The notes beneath the pieces are model-generated. The model ran no database searches. It had not been told where the DNA came from and saw only the letters and a program-made list of their open reading frames with translations. Made by a program: the position numbers and the translations under genes. Positions 25,694 to 33,773 of a stretch of DNA of 64,000 nucleotides are shown in pieces (position 1 is the first letter of the stretch; every line of letters begins with the position of its first letter). The DNA comes from Candidatus Aquicultor sp. (GTDB lineage Bacteria; Actinomycetota; Aquicultoria; Aquicultorales; Aquicultoraceae), in NCBI GenBank assembly GCA_036504445.1, contig DASXVE010000020.1, forward strand, positions 32,183 to 96,182. The letters are read 5' to 3'.

Positions 25694-27685
25694 ATGGGTG
25701 CTTTTTTGCGTGTACTACGATCTAGGAAACGGGTTCTGGCCTTTACCGCGATTCCTGTTCTGATTCTCGCTATTTGGGCAATTACTTCGCTCGGGAAAAA
25801 GGATCAGACTCAGTATCAAACTTCTACGGTCGAGAAAGGGATGATTATCTCCTCGATTAGCGCATCGGGGCAGGTCTCTTCGGCTAATGATATCCCTCTG
25901 ACAACGCAGGCGACGGGCGTCGTCAAAGCGGTGTATGTAAAAGACGGCGATATGGTCAAAGCCGGAGATAAAATCCTCGAGATAAAGCTCGATTCGAATG
26001 GGCGCAAGACAAAAGCCCAGGCGTGGTCTTCATACCTGGCCGCAAAAAGCGCGGTAGAAAGCGCAGTCGGGAACCAACTGCAAGCTAAGAAAGATGCGAG
26101 CACCTCGGGCAATGATGTCACCGCCGCCAATCAGAACAAACTCCAGTCGCTTCAAAGCATTCAACAAGCGCAAGCGCAGCTCGAATCGGCGCAAACCTCT
26201 TGGAATAAGGCGCAAGATTCCTCAACCAGCGAATCCGATAAGCAGCAAAAACTTCTCAGCCTTGAATCGGCACAAACCGCACTGGCGCTCGCGCAGCTGA
26301 AATATAATGATTCAGATTCCAACGCTGCCAAGACAAACAGCCAGAACCTGCTGCAGCTGCAACAGGGTTTACAGCAAACGCAGTCGGCTCTCATGCAAGC
26401 GCAAAATGCATACGACCAAGCGTCTGATGCTACCCAGACAACCACAGAAGAGCTACAGTCAAAGTTTTACGCGCTTCAGGCAGCCCAAACAGCGCTATCA
26501 CTTGCACAGCAGAAATATGACGACGCAGCCGCAGGCGACACATCGAGCACCGAGCAAAGCAAGCTCCAGCTGCAACGCGATATACAGCAAGCTGAAGCGG
26601 CGTTAATCCAGGCGCAGGCCGCATATAAAGATGTGCAAGACCCATCGAATAGCGAATCGGACAAAAAGCAGAAGCTTTATGCTTTGGAGGTCGCGCAAAC
26701 CGCGCTCACGCTCGCCCAGCAGAAATTCAATAGTGCGGGTGCCGATATAGCATCGGCATCTTATAGCGGCCCTATCGCCAAACAAAAGGCAAAGAGCAGC
26801 AACACCGCTTTGCTTAAGGCGCAAGCCGATCTCAGCTCGGCACTCGAAACATACCAGGCTACGCTCGGCATGGTCGTAGCTCCGGCAGATGGCAAGATCA
26901 GCGATCTCATGGTTACGGAAGGCATGGTGATTTCCTCAAGCTCATCAAGCAGTAGCAGCGGCTCGTCGAGTAGCAGCTCAGGTCAAGGATCGTCGAGCGG
27001 AAGCAGTTCGAGTAGCAGCTCGGGTTCATCGAGTTCGGGAGGCCAGACGGTCGCACATCTTTCCATCGACAGCAATCCGATAGCATCGGTTAATTTGACC
27101 GAGATCGACATTAGTAAGGTAAAAGTCGGCCAGAAGGTCACGCTCACGCTCGATGCCTTTACGGATAAAACATTTACCGGCAAGGTGCTCGGCATCAACC
27201 GCAGCGGCTCGGTCAGTTCCGGCGTTACCAACTACCCGGTCTCAATCGTGTTCGACACCTTGGATGAAAACATCCTGCCCAATATGGCAGCAAGCGCCAA
27301 CATTATTACCGAGACCAAAGACAACGTGTTGCTTGTTCCGGTCGGGGCGGTTAAAACATCGAACGGAGCATCGACCGTTCAGGTACTCAAGAACAATAAA
27401 ACGCAGGATGTAACGGTTGAAACCGGCATCTCTTCCGACAGCCAAATTGAAGTTGCATCGGGCTTAACCGAAGGACAAACCATCGTCACCGCGACCATAA
27501 GCACCGCCACCCAGGCGGCAAGCAGCTCCAGCGGCTCGTCACCGTTTAGCGGCAGCTTTGGAAACAGAAGTAGCGGCGGCGGCAGTAACAGCAGTGGCAG
27601 TAGTACAAATCGCAGTGGTAGCAGCTCGGGTGCGTTAGGCGGCGGCATGGGCGGCCCTCCCGGTGGTGGTCCCGGTGGCTTTTAG
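25694..27685 (+). CDS. MacA/HlyD-like periplasmic adaptor of an ABC efflux system
   Basis: A 663-residue membrane-fusion protein, longer than the usual 350-450. One membrane anchor lies at about 14-34, the first half of the barrel-sandwich at 45-105 (VVKAVYVKDGDMVKAGDKI), and a coiled-coil hairpin at 110-395. The hairpin contains three copies of a roughly 70-residue unit, each with a block like ALQAAQTALSLAQQKYDDA. A Ser/Gly-rich run of about 35 residues (bases 26930-27045) interrupts the second half of the barrel-sandwich. Beta-barrel and membrane-proximal domains follow, then a Gly-rich tail. It overlaps the ATPase gene by 23 bases. Confidence 0.9.
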   Translation: MGAFLRVLRSRKRVLAFTAIPVLILAIWAITSLGKKDQTQYQTSTVEKGMIISSISASGQVSSANDIPLTTQATGVVKAVYVKDGDMVKAGDKILEIKLDSNGRKTKAQAWSSYLAAKSAVESAVGNQLQAKKDASTSGNDVTAANQNKLQSLQSIQQAQAQLESAQTSWNKAQDSSTSESDKQQKLLSLESAQTALALAQLKYNDSDSNAAKTNSQNLLQLQQGLQQTQSALMQAQNAYDQASDATQTTTEELQSKFYALQAAQTALSLAQQKYDDAAAGDTSSTEQSKLQLQRDIQQAEAALIQAQAAYKDVQDPSNSESDKKQKLYALEVAQTALTLAQQKFNSAGADIASASYSGPIAKQKAKSSNTALLKAQADLSSALETYQATLGMVVAPADGKISDLMVTEGMVISSSSSSSSSGSSSSSSGQGSSSGSSSSSSSGSSSSGGQTVAHLSIDSNPIASVNLTEIDISKVKVGQKVTLTLDAFTDKTFTGKVLGINRSGSVSSGVTNYPVSIVFDTLDENILPNMAASANIITETKDNVLLVPVGAVKTSNGASTVQVLKNNKTQDVTVETGISSDSQIEVASGLTEGQTIVTATISTATQAASSSSGSSPFSGSFGNRSSGGGSNSSGSSTNRSGSSSGALGGGMGGPPGGGPGGF

Positions 27686-28463
27686 CGCCCAAGCAGCACA
27701 ACGAGTTCCCGATCAGGGCGATTCGATCATCAGCCTAGAACACATCACCAAAGTGTATAAAACCGAGTTGGTGGAAACCGTTGCGCTCGCCGATATCACG
27801 TTCGACGTACGACCCGGTGAATTTGTAGCCATCATGGGCCCTTCGGGAAGCGGAAAATCGACGCTCATGCACATCCTGGGCGCGCTCGACAAACCCACCT
27901 CGGGCACCTACATTCTTGACGGCAAAGATGTGGGCAAACTCTCGGGTATCGAGCTTGCGCACATCCGAAACCAGAGCATAGGCTTCGTTTTTCAATCATA
28001 TAACCTGCTCGCCCGCACAACTGCGATGAAAAACGTGATGGTCCCGATGGCGTACGCGCGTATGCCGAAAGAGGAACGCACGCGCCGGACAACAGAGCTT
28101 CTTGAGATGGTGGGGCTCGGCGACAGGATGGAGCACACTTCAAACCAGCTCTCCGGCGGCCAGCAGCAGCGCGTGGCGATAGCCCGCTCACTCGCCATGG
28201 ACCCGGCAATTATTCTTGCCGACGAGCCGACCGGAAATCTTGCGTCAGCCCAGGGAGAAGAGATTATGGAAATATTCCATAATCTGCACGCTAAGGGGCA
28301 TACGATTATTATGATCACGCACGAGCCGAGTATTGCCGAGCACGCGGAGCGCGTCATTTTTATCCAGGATGGCAAAGTTTTCTCAGACGATAATCATCAT
28401 CTCCAACGCTACGTTGGTCTCAATAAAAACACTATAAGGGAAGATGCTCATGGAACTATTTGA
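27663..28463 (+). CDS. MacB/LolD-type ABC transporter ATP-binding protein
   Basis: A 266-residue ATPase with Walker A GPSGSGKST near residue 59, Q-loop in FVFQSYNLL, signature LSGGQQQR, Walker B IILADEPTG and the switch His in MITHEPS. The first in-frame start is GTG 27663, inside the tail of the adaptor gene, so the 23-base overlap implies coupling; the core homology begins around SIISLEHITKVYKT. It powers the FtsX-type permease encoded next. A short C-terminal extension (HHLQRYVGLNKNTI) follows the canonical domain. Confidence 0.92.
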   Translation: MVVPVAFSAQAAQRVPDQGDSIISLEHITKVYKTELVETVALADITFDVRPGEFVAIMGPSGSGKSTLMHILGALDKPTSGTYILDGKDVGKLSGIELAHIRNQSIGFVFQSYNLLARTTAMKNVMVPMAYARMPKEERTRRTTELLEMVGLGDRMEHTSNQLSGGQQQRVAIARSLAMDPAIILADEPTGNLASAQGEEIMEIFHNLHAKGHTIIMITHEPSIAEHAERVIFIQDGKVFSDDNHHLQRYVGLNKNTIREDAHGTI

Positions 28464-29676
28464 AACGATAGCAACCGCTATCGAGGCCTTACGGCTCAAT
28501 AAGATGCGAACTGCGCTGGCCACTCTGGGCATCGTCATCGGCATCGGCGCGGTTATCGCCCTGGTGTCTTTAGGACAATCGAGCCAACTCTCAATCCAGT
28601 CCCAGATACAGACGCTCGGATCAAATCTGCTAACCGTCAGGCCGGGTGCGCAAAATAGTGGCGGCGTGCGAGGCGCTACGGGAGGCGGAACCACTCTAAC
28701 CCTAAAAGACGCCGAAGCGATTATGACTTCATCGCAGGTGACGACGGTGGCAAATGTCTCGCCGGAACTTAATCAGAGAAGCCAGGTCGTTGCCGGCAGA
28801 AACAACACAAACACCACGATCATGGGCTCGACACCGGCATACACAGAGGTGCATAAGCTCACGGTCGGTTCAGGGCGATTTTTTACCGACAACGAAGTAA
28901 CAAGCATGGCTAAGGTCGCCGTGCTGGGCCCTACAGCCGCACAAGACCTCTTTGCCGACGCTGCAAACGCGGTTGGGCAGACAATTCGAATCAACGGAGC
29001 GACGTTCACTGTCATCGGTGTTAGCGTGGCAAAAGGCGGTAGCGGTTTTTCCAGCCCGGACGATATGATTTTTATACCGCTTACTACCGCTCAGAAGATC
29101 GTTTTCGGCATGGATTACCTCGGATCGATTGCCGTAGAAGCGAAAAGCCAAGAGCAGATGACGCAAGCGCAAAACGAAGTCGGCTATTTCTTGCTTGCAC
29201 GTCACAAAATCTCCGACCCGTCGAACGCTGATTTTAGCATCATGTCGCAACAAGATATTATGGGTGCCGCGACATCGGTTACCGGTACGTTCACAACGCT
29301 GCTCCAGGGCGTGGCAATGATTTCACTTTTGGTCGGTGGTATCGGTATTATGAATATCATGCTTATCACCGTTATTGAGCGCACTCGCGAGATAGGCTTG
29401 CGCAAATCCCTCGGGGCGACCGATAGCGATATAGTCACGCAATTCCTCAGTGAATCGGTTCTACTGACGCTCTCAGGCGGCGTCTTAGGAATGCTGCTCG
29501 GCGTCGGAATTGCGTACGCCGTAACCAAGATCGTACCGAGTCTCCCGTTTGTTGTGTCACTCTCTTCGATCTTGTTGGCGATCGGTGTCTCGGCCGCGAT
29601 CGGCATCGCATTCGGCATATACCCCGCACAAAAAGCCGCGAAGCTATCACCGATAGAAGCGCTGCGGTTCGAATAA
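28444..29676 (+). CDS. MacB-like FtsX-domain ABC permease
   Basis: A 410-residue permease with the MacB layout: a first membrane helix around residues 20-42 (LATLGIVIGIGAVIALVSLG), a large extracytoplasmic domain of about 230 residues, and three C-terminal helices with the conserved NIMLITVIERTREIGLRKSL. These systems export peptides, macrolides or lipoproteins together with the adaptor. ATG 28450 is better placed behind AAGGGAAG than ATG 28444; both lie inside the end of the ATPase gene. The extracytoplasmic domain starts with a Gly-rich segment (GGVRGATGGGTTL). Confidence 0.92.
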   Translation: MLMELFETIATAIEALRLNKMRTALATLGIVIGIGAVIALVSLGQSSQLSIQSQIQTLGSNLLTVRPGAQNSGGVRGATGGGTTLTLKDAEAIMTSSQVTTVANVSPELNQRSQVVAGRNNTNTTIMGSTPAYTEVHKLTVGSGRFFTDNEVTSMAKVAVLGPTAAQDLFADAANAVGQTIRINGATFTVIGVSVAKGGSGFSSPDDMIFIPLTTAQKIVFGMDYLGSIAVEAKSQEQMTQAQNEVGYFLLARHKISDPSNADFSIMSQQDIMGAATSVTGTFTTLLQGVAMISLLVGGIGIMNIMLITVIERTREIGLRKSLGATDSDIVTQFLSESVLLTLSGGVLGMLLGVGIAYAVTKIVPSLPFVVSLSSILLAIGVSAAIGIAFGIYPAQKAAKLSPIEALRFE

Positions 29677-29711
29677 ATATCTAAAAGCAATTATTTGTAG
29701 GAGGTACGGTA

Positions 29712-30242
29712 ATGAGTAACGCAAAGGGAATTGTAGTAGCGGTCGTGCTCGTCATCCTGGCAGGCGGCGGCGGCTTTTACGGCGGCATGCAATACCAGAA
29801 AGCGCAGACGCCATCGTTTGCGCAAGGTGGATTCGGCGGCCCGGGCGGCATACCGGGAGGCGGCACAAGCCAGGGACAAGGGCAGAACGGTAATGGCCAG
29901 CGTCAAGGTGCCCCGGTATCAGGCCAGGTCGTATCCAAAGACAGCAGCAGTATTACCGTCAAACTTACCGACGGAAGCACCAAGATAGTGATGCTTTCAT
30001 CGAAAGCATCGATCGGCAAATTCACGACGGTCAAAGCGAGCGAGATCAGGGAAGGCGAGCAGGTCACGGCATTCGGCACGACCAACTCGGACGGTAGCGT
30101 AACCGCGTCTATGATTCAGCTGGGCAGGCCTGCAGGCATGTTCGGGAACAGAAGTCCCGGTGCCAACGGCAATAATAGTGGCGGTGGCAGTGGTAATGCC
30201 GGCGGTAATAATAGCAATTCAAGCGGCAATGTACAGCAGTAA
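29712..30242 (+). CDS. Membrane-anchored DUF5666-like protein
   Basis: A 176-residue protein with one N-terminal membrane helix (VVAVVLVILAGGGGFYGGM, residues 8-26), a Gly-Gln-rich linker, a small beta-rich domain at about 70-140 (SGQVVSKDSSSITVKLTDG) typical of DUF5666, and an Asn-Gly-Ser tail. AGGAGG lies seven bases before the ATG. It is the last gene of the efflux operon and faces the outside. A role in substrate capture or envelope attachment is guesswork; the low-complexity tail matches the style of its neighbours. Confidence 0.8.
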   Translation: MSNAKGIVVAVVLVILAGGGGFYGGMQYQKAQTPSFAQGGFGGPGGIPGGGTSQGQGQNGNGQRQGAPVSGQVVSKDSSSITVKLTDGSTKIVMLSSKASIGKFTTVKASEIREGEQVTAFGTTNSDGSVTASMIQLGRPAGMFGNRSPGANGNNSGGGSGNAGGNNSNSSGNVQQ

Positions 30243-30284
30243 TCGCTAGCAAAGATAATGACTAGTTGACGTGCCCCCTAATAG

Positions 30285-30327
30285 GATGGCTTGCAGCAAC
30301 TTACCCCATGCTGTTGCAAGCTATCCA
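30285..30327 (+). terminator. Imperfect hairpin after the efflux operon
   Basis: Arms 30285-30301 and 30314-30327 pair as GGAT, GCTTGC and GCAAC against GTTGC, AAGC and ATCC with small bulges. Only a weak T tract follows, so termination may be partial. Confidence 0.45.
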
Positions 30328-30466
30328 ACTTTACGTAATGCAGTAAGATAGGGAGGTATGTGTATAAAATGCCCAACGGAAGCGAGCCGTAAATGCCGGT
30401 TTGTACAAAATTCGTCGAGATTGGCGACACATAGATGAGGGAAATTGCGCGGGAATAGGTGATATC

Positions 30467-31189
30467 ATGCAGAAAATTCTCGTTATTAATGACGATAACG
30501 AATCATGTGAACTGCTCAAAGAATACCTGTCGCCGGAAGGCTTCGAAGTCAATATTGCCAATAATGGGCTGTCGGGGATCGAACATGCCGTCGGAGAAGA
30601 TTGCGACCTGATCGTGCTCGATGTAAAGGTTCCAGAGAGCAACGGTTTTGACGCACTGCGCCAACTACGCGGCAGGGTTGCAACGCCGATAGTGATACTT
30701 ACGGCTCGCGGTGACGATGTGGACCGGATTATCGGTCTCGAGCTCGGGGCGGATGATTGTTTATCAAAACCCTTTAATCCCCGGGAGCTGCTGGCACGCA
30801 TCCGTGCGGTGTTACGCAGAGTTAAACCGGATAGGGAAGACGGCGAGCCGTTCTTTAGCTCCAAGAAGAGGCTGCAGGTCGGCGATGTGGAAATGGACCT
30901 TGGTACCCGCGTAGTTTGTTGTTCTGGCCAGCAGGTGGAACTCACGGCAGCAGAATTCAACTTGCTGGAAAACATGCTTAGGAATGCCGGTGAGCTCGTC
31001 ACGCGCGAAAACCTCATTCAGGTTGTGCTCGGCCGTTGTCTGACCCCGTACGACCGCAGTATCGACGTTCACGTGTGCAAGCTCCGCAAGAAGCTCGGCA
31101 ACGATATGGCGGGGCTCGAACGAATTAAGACGATTAGAGGCGTAGGCTATTTGTATGCTCTTACCCCCCGAACAAGAGGAGATAGGTGA
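30467..31189 (+). CDS. Orphan OmpR-type response regulator
   Basis: A 240-residue regulator from ATG 30467, preceded by TAGGTGA; a longer upstream frame exists but the receiver fold starts at MQKILVINDDN. Acidic pair D9/D10, acceptor D52 in LIVLDVKVPESNG, Lys in CLSKPFNP. The DNA-binding domain ends IKTIRGVGYLY. It has no kinase beside it, so its partner is elsewhere, possibly the kinase at 23641. LDVKVP replaces the usual DxxMP. Its stop codon lies inside the following terminator stem. Confidence 0.88.
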   Translation: MQKILVINDDNESCELLKEYLSPEGFEVNIANNGLSGIEHAVGEDCDLIVLDVKVPESNGFDALRQLRGRVATPIVILTARGDDVDRIIGLELGADDCLSKPFNPRELLARIRAVLRRVKPDREDGEPFFSSKKRLQVGDVEMDLGTRVVCCSGQQVELTAAEFNLLENMLRNAGELVTRENLIQVVLGRCLTPYDRSIDVHVCKLRKKLGNDMAGLERIKTIRGVGYLYALTPRTRGDR

Positions 31190-31210
31190 TTTTAGACACC
31201 TATCTCCTCT
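31175..31210. terminator. Hairpin between convergent genes
   Basis: Perfect 14-bp stem, AGAGGAGATAGGTG (31175-31188) with CACCTATCTCCTCT (31197-31210), overlapping the stop codon of the orphan response regulator. It has no long T run, and separates that gene from the convergent EF-hand gene. Confidence 0.7.
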
Positions 31211-31270
31211 GTAATTCTCTTGCTGCAATAACCAATCTCCGAGCTATCGCCAGACAGAAACCAATTTCTA

Positions 31271-32077
31271 CTACGCAGACCATGACCAGGCCAGAGAGGA
31301 CTCGTTGCTAGCCTCCTGGCTGTAGCTTGCCGTGCTTGCCTTCATGTAACTGCTGATCGCCATATCAAATATGGCCTTAATATCCGTTTTAGAACTGCTG
31401 GTACTCGTGCTGGACGAAGCAGATGAACCATCTTCATCATCTTTGCTAAGTGCGTCAAGAAGGGCTTTTAGCGTATCTTCTTGGCTGTTCTTAACTGAAC
31501 CAGCGCCACCTGGACCACCCGGTCCACCGGGCCCTCCGTGCTTGGCCATCTTGTCTATAAACGTGTCTGATTCAGCTTTGCTAATGCTACCGTCCTGATT
31601 CGTATCGATTTTGCTGAACATCTCATCAGCGCTTGGCCTGCCTGCAGGAGCGTTGGCTTGCATTTGGCTCATTTCGTCCTTGCTGATTTTGCCGTCGCCG
31701 TTAGTATCGATCATGTTGAATATTTGCTCTTTCATATCGGTCGCGGAACTTTGATCGATTCCAAGATTAAAGCCGCCCATCGCACCCATCTGCTGCATCA
31801 TCGTGCTTGGTCCTGATCCGCTCATCTGTTTGCCGAGTTCGGATAGCGCCTTACCGAATTCATCTTTACTAATGGTTCCGTCTTGGTCCGAATCCACTGC
31901 GCTAAAGATATCTTCAACGCTAGAACTGCCCTTGGGGGCGTTGGCCAATAGCTTTTGCATCTCGCTCTTGTCAACCTTACCATCGCCGTTTGTATCGATC
32001 ATGTTGAACATCTTTTCTTTTACCTGGGCAAGGGATGATGCATTGAAATGCCCCATACCGCTTATTGAACTTACCAT
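31271..32077 (-). CDS. Four-EF-hand calcium-binding protein with Gly-rich linker
   Basis: From ATG 32077 (AGGAGG six bases upstream) the protein has 268 residues. Four canonical EF-hand loops lie at about 28-39 (DTNGDGKVDKSE), 62-73, 124-135 and 158-169, in two tandem pairs about 96 residues apart, so the second pair is a duplication of the first. A GGPGG repeat follows at 181-191, then a Ser-rich helical C-terminus. No signal peptide or membrane helix is seen. It resembles bacterial EF-hand/XopAW-type proteins. A 12-bp-spaced sigma-28-like pair (ATG-distal, at 32135-32162 on this strand) is weak. Function unknown; calcium binding is very likely. Confidence 0.85.
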   Translation of the reverse strand: MVSSISGMGHFNASSLAQVKEKMFNMIDTNGDGKVDKSEMQKLLANAPKGSSSVEDIFSAVDSDQDGTISKDEFGKALSELGKQMSGSGPSTMMQQMGAMGGFNLGIDQSSATDMKEQIFNMIDTNGDGKISKDEMSQMQANAPAGRPSADEMFSKIDTNQDGSISKAESDTFIDKMAKHGGPGGPGGPGGAGSVKNSQEDTLKALLDALSKDDEDGSSASSSTSTSSSKTDIKAIFDMAISSYMKASTASYSQEASNESSLAWSWSA

Positions 32078-32433
32078 CATCAACCTCCTTTTCTTATGCC
32101 TGACTGCTTCAGTATATTGGCTGCTCGAGTTATAGTATCGACTCTTACTTGATGAAACCGTGTTAACCGCAGGTAAAGATTTGTAAAGGTTCGGTGGCAT
32201 TGTTAACCTACTCTGAAAAATCGGTTTTGAAGTAACACGCGGCGGGTTAGTGCTGCTTAAGAGCATAGAGGGGAAGCACTCATAAAACCCGTGAGAACCT
32301 GTAATTCGAACACATGTTCGTGATATAATGCTTAGGTAGGATACATCGGCACAGTTAATCGCTCATGCATTCTTGCGAGTGCTCGCATTAGCTTGTGCTA
32401 AGTCTGTTGCATTGTTAAAGGATATGTAAACTA
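32078..32433. other. Divergent intergenic region
   Basis: Contains the leader of the EF-hand gene (-), with a weak sigma-28-like GTCGATAC (complement of 32135-32142), and the LexA-controlled promoter of the + strand membrane-protein gene (32307-32329). Nested inverted repeats CGGGTT/AACCCG (32243-32291) and GTGCT/AGCAC (32250-32279) lie between them and may form a hairpin. No gene seen. Confidence 0.5.
32307..32329 (+). promoter_or_regulatory. SOS (LexA/DinR) box overlapping a promoter
   Basis: CGAACACATGTTCG (32307-32320) is a perfect Gram-positive SOS box (CGAAC-N4-GTTCG). It lies immediately upstream of a TATAAT -10 (32324-32329), exactly where bound LexA would block RNA polymerase. The promoter points to the membrane-protein gene at 32434. 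Confidence 0.8.
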
Positions 32434-33078
32434 ATGGAAACCATCATCTTCAAGGAAGAAAGCTATAAAATCCCAATTGGTGGCGAATGGAATCTTGAAG
32501 ACTTATACGTCTTCCCAAGAAACTATGAACAAGTGTATGTTCTGTTCTACTCGTTTCTAGCACATAAGGATGAATCGACGCAGGGAAGAATAGAAGCCAC
32601 TTTCTCGAACTTTCCATGGCGCGGCGGCTACAGCGCGGCTCATTTCTACGGCAAACTCAAATACATATTACCGAAGCAGCAACGGCCGCAAGTGCTGTCG
32701 TTGAAATATGCATCCCCCGGATGGATTGAGCTGAGCTTGATTATCGGCATCGCGCTACTAGTACAGCGGCTGGTAAAGACAATCGCCGCCACTATCCGTG
32801 AGGCTAATTCTATATATAACGAAGTATATACCGGGCTGCAGCAGCGCAAACTGCTGAGAATCGAAGTTGAGAAAAAGGAACTCGAGTTGGAAGCGCAGCA
32901 CCTGGAGTATATTAATCAATCCGTCGCCCAAATGAGCAAGCTGATGGGTTTTGAAGATATCCAGCATATCCACGAGAAAACGGGGAATCCGTTAATTACA
33001 TTAAAGATACTTCTCTCACTGTACCGGCGAGTAAGAACGCTGGCGGAATACCAAAACAACGGTAAGATAAGGTTCTAG
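32434..33078 (+). CDS. Putative SOS-inducible membrane/coiled-coil protein
   Basis: A 214-residue protein of unknown family. Residues 1-85 are soluble and mixed, a hydrophobic segment lies at about 91-110 (WIELSLIIGIALLVQRLV), and the following 70 residues are strongly helical and charged (LLRIEVEKKELELEAQHLE), probably a coiled coil. AAAGGA stands upstream of the ATG. The only clear clue is its promoter, which carries a perfect LexA box, so it should be induced by DNA damage. The layout is reminiscent of stress-induced membrane proteins, but no homologue is recognised. Confidence 0.65.
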   Translation: METIIFKEESYKIPIGGEWNLEDLYVFPRNYEQVYVLFYSFLAHKDESTQGRIEATFSNFPWRGGYSAAHFYGKLKYILPKQQRPQVLSLKYASPGWIELSLIIGIALLVQRLVKTIAATIREANSIYNEVYTGLQQRKLLRIEVEKKELELEAQHLEYINQSVAQMSKLMGFEDIQHIHEKTGNPLITLKILLSLYRRVRTLAEYQNNGKIRF

Positions 33079-33245
33079 AGAGCTTCTTTAAAGATTTAGC
33101 TTTTGACTACACTTTCTTTGCACACTTATTTACTGCCCTGACGTGCGGTCTCTAAATATCTTAAATATTTTTCTGCAAATATACGGGCGTGGGTATGTTC
33201 TGACAGTTGTTCCCATATTATACTAGCAACTGTGTTGAGATAAGT

Positions 33246-33297
33246 AAGGCCGGGGATATTCAAACCAAACAAACTAACAATCGGTTTCCCTGGCCTT
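33246..33297 (+). terminator. Possible hairpin terminator
   Basis: AAGGCCGGGGA (33246-33256) can pair with TCCCTGGCCTT (33287-33297), with one mismatch and a 30-base loop, followed by TCTT. Position after the SOS gene suits a terminator, but the loop is large. Confidence 0.35.
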
Positions 33298-33344
33298 TCT
33301 TATTGCCTAAATTCTTGGTTGTAATACGCAAGAAGCGGCTGGTC

Positions 33345-33575
33345 CTACACCTTGGGCTGTGATGAAGCGATCTTCTTTACGTTGTTGCTGAGTTTTTCGT
33401 AAACTTTGTCCACGGCCTCAGCGTAGTCGGCCATATGCTGATTGAGCCCCGTATTGTCGATCGCCGTATCGGAGCTCTTCTCGTTCCAAGCGCTACTGAG
33501 TTCGTGTACTTTCTCTAAAAGCGCTTCTGATTCTTTTAGATCCTTTGCTGTCAGTGCCGCAATTCTCTCGCTCAT
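33345..33575 (-). CDS. Small helical protein of unknown function
   Basis: A 76-residue, charged, cytoplasmic protein predicted to be mostly helical (LKESEALLEKVHELSSAWNE, then DYAEAVDKVYEKLSNNVKKI). AGGGAGG lies seven bases before ATG 33575, which supports translation. It resembles in style small flagellar or secretion chaperones or WXG-like helical hairpins (it has a single Trp in SAW), but no motif is decisive. It stands alone between the SOS gene and a coiled-coil membrane protein, reading in the same direction as the flagellar export operon. Confidence 0.6.
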   Translation of the reverse strand: MSERIAALTAKDLKESEALLEKVHELSSAWNEKSSDTAIDNTGLNQHMADYAEAVDKVYEKLSNNVKKIASSQPKV

Positions 33576-33773
33576 TTTGTTGCCTCCCTTAGGGTAATAG
33601 CCGTTAGTAGTAGATCAACAAATATTGCTCGTTAGGAATTGTATCGGTAAACAGGGAAGACTGTTGAGACCTATTAAATCAAGACCGCAAAAATCGATAA
33701 GAGCGATTATGAGCACGAAGGACAGAAGGCGAGATGCTAACCTCGTCGAGCACTCTGCGTAACATTCATACCG

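Noticed and set aside
26930..27045. Poly-Ser DNA as a microsatellite or contingency locus
   Set aside because: Codons are mixed (AGC, TCG, TCA, TCT), so no long uniform DNA repeat is available for slippage.
31271..31600. Plus-strand frame opposite the EF-hand gene with PPGPPGPPGP
   Set aside because: It is the antisense of the GGPGG-coding repeat; no ribosome binding site.
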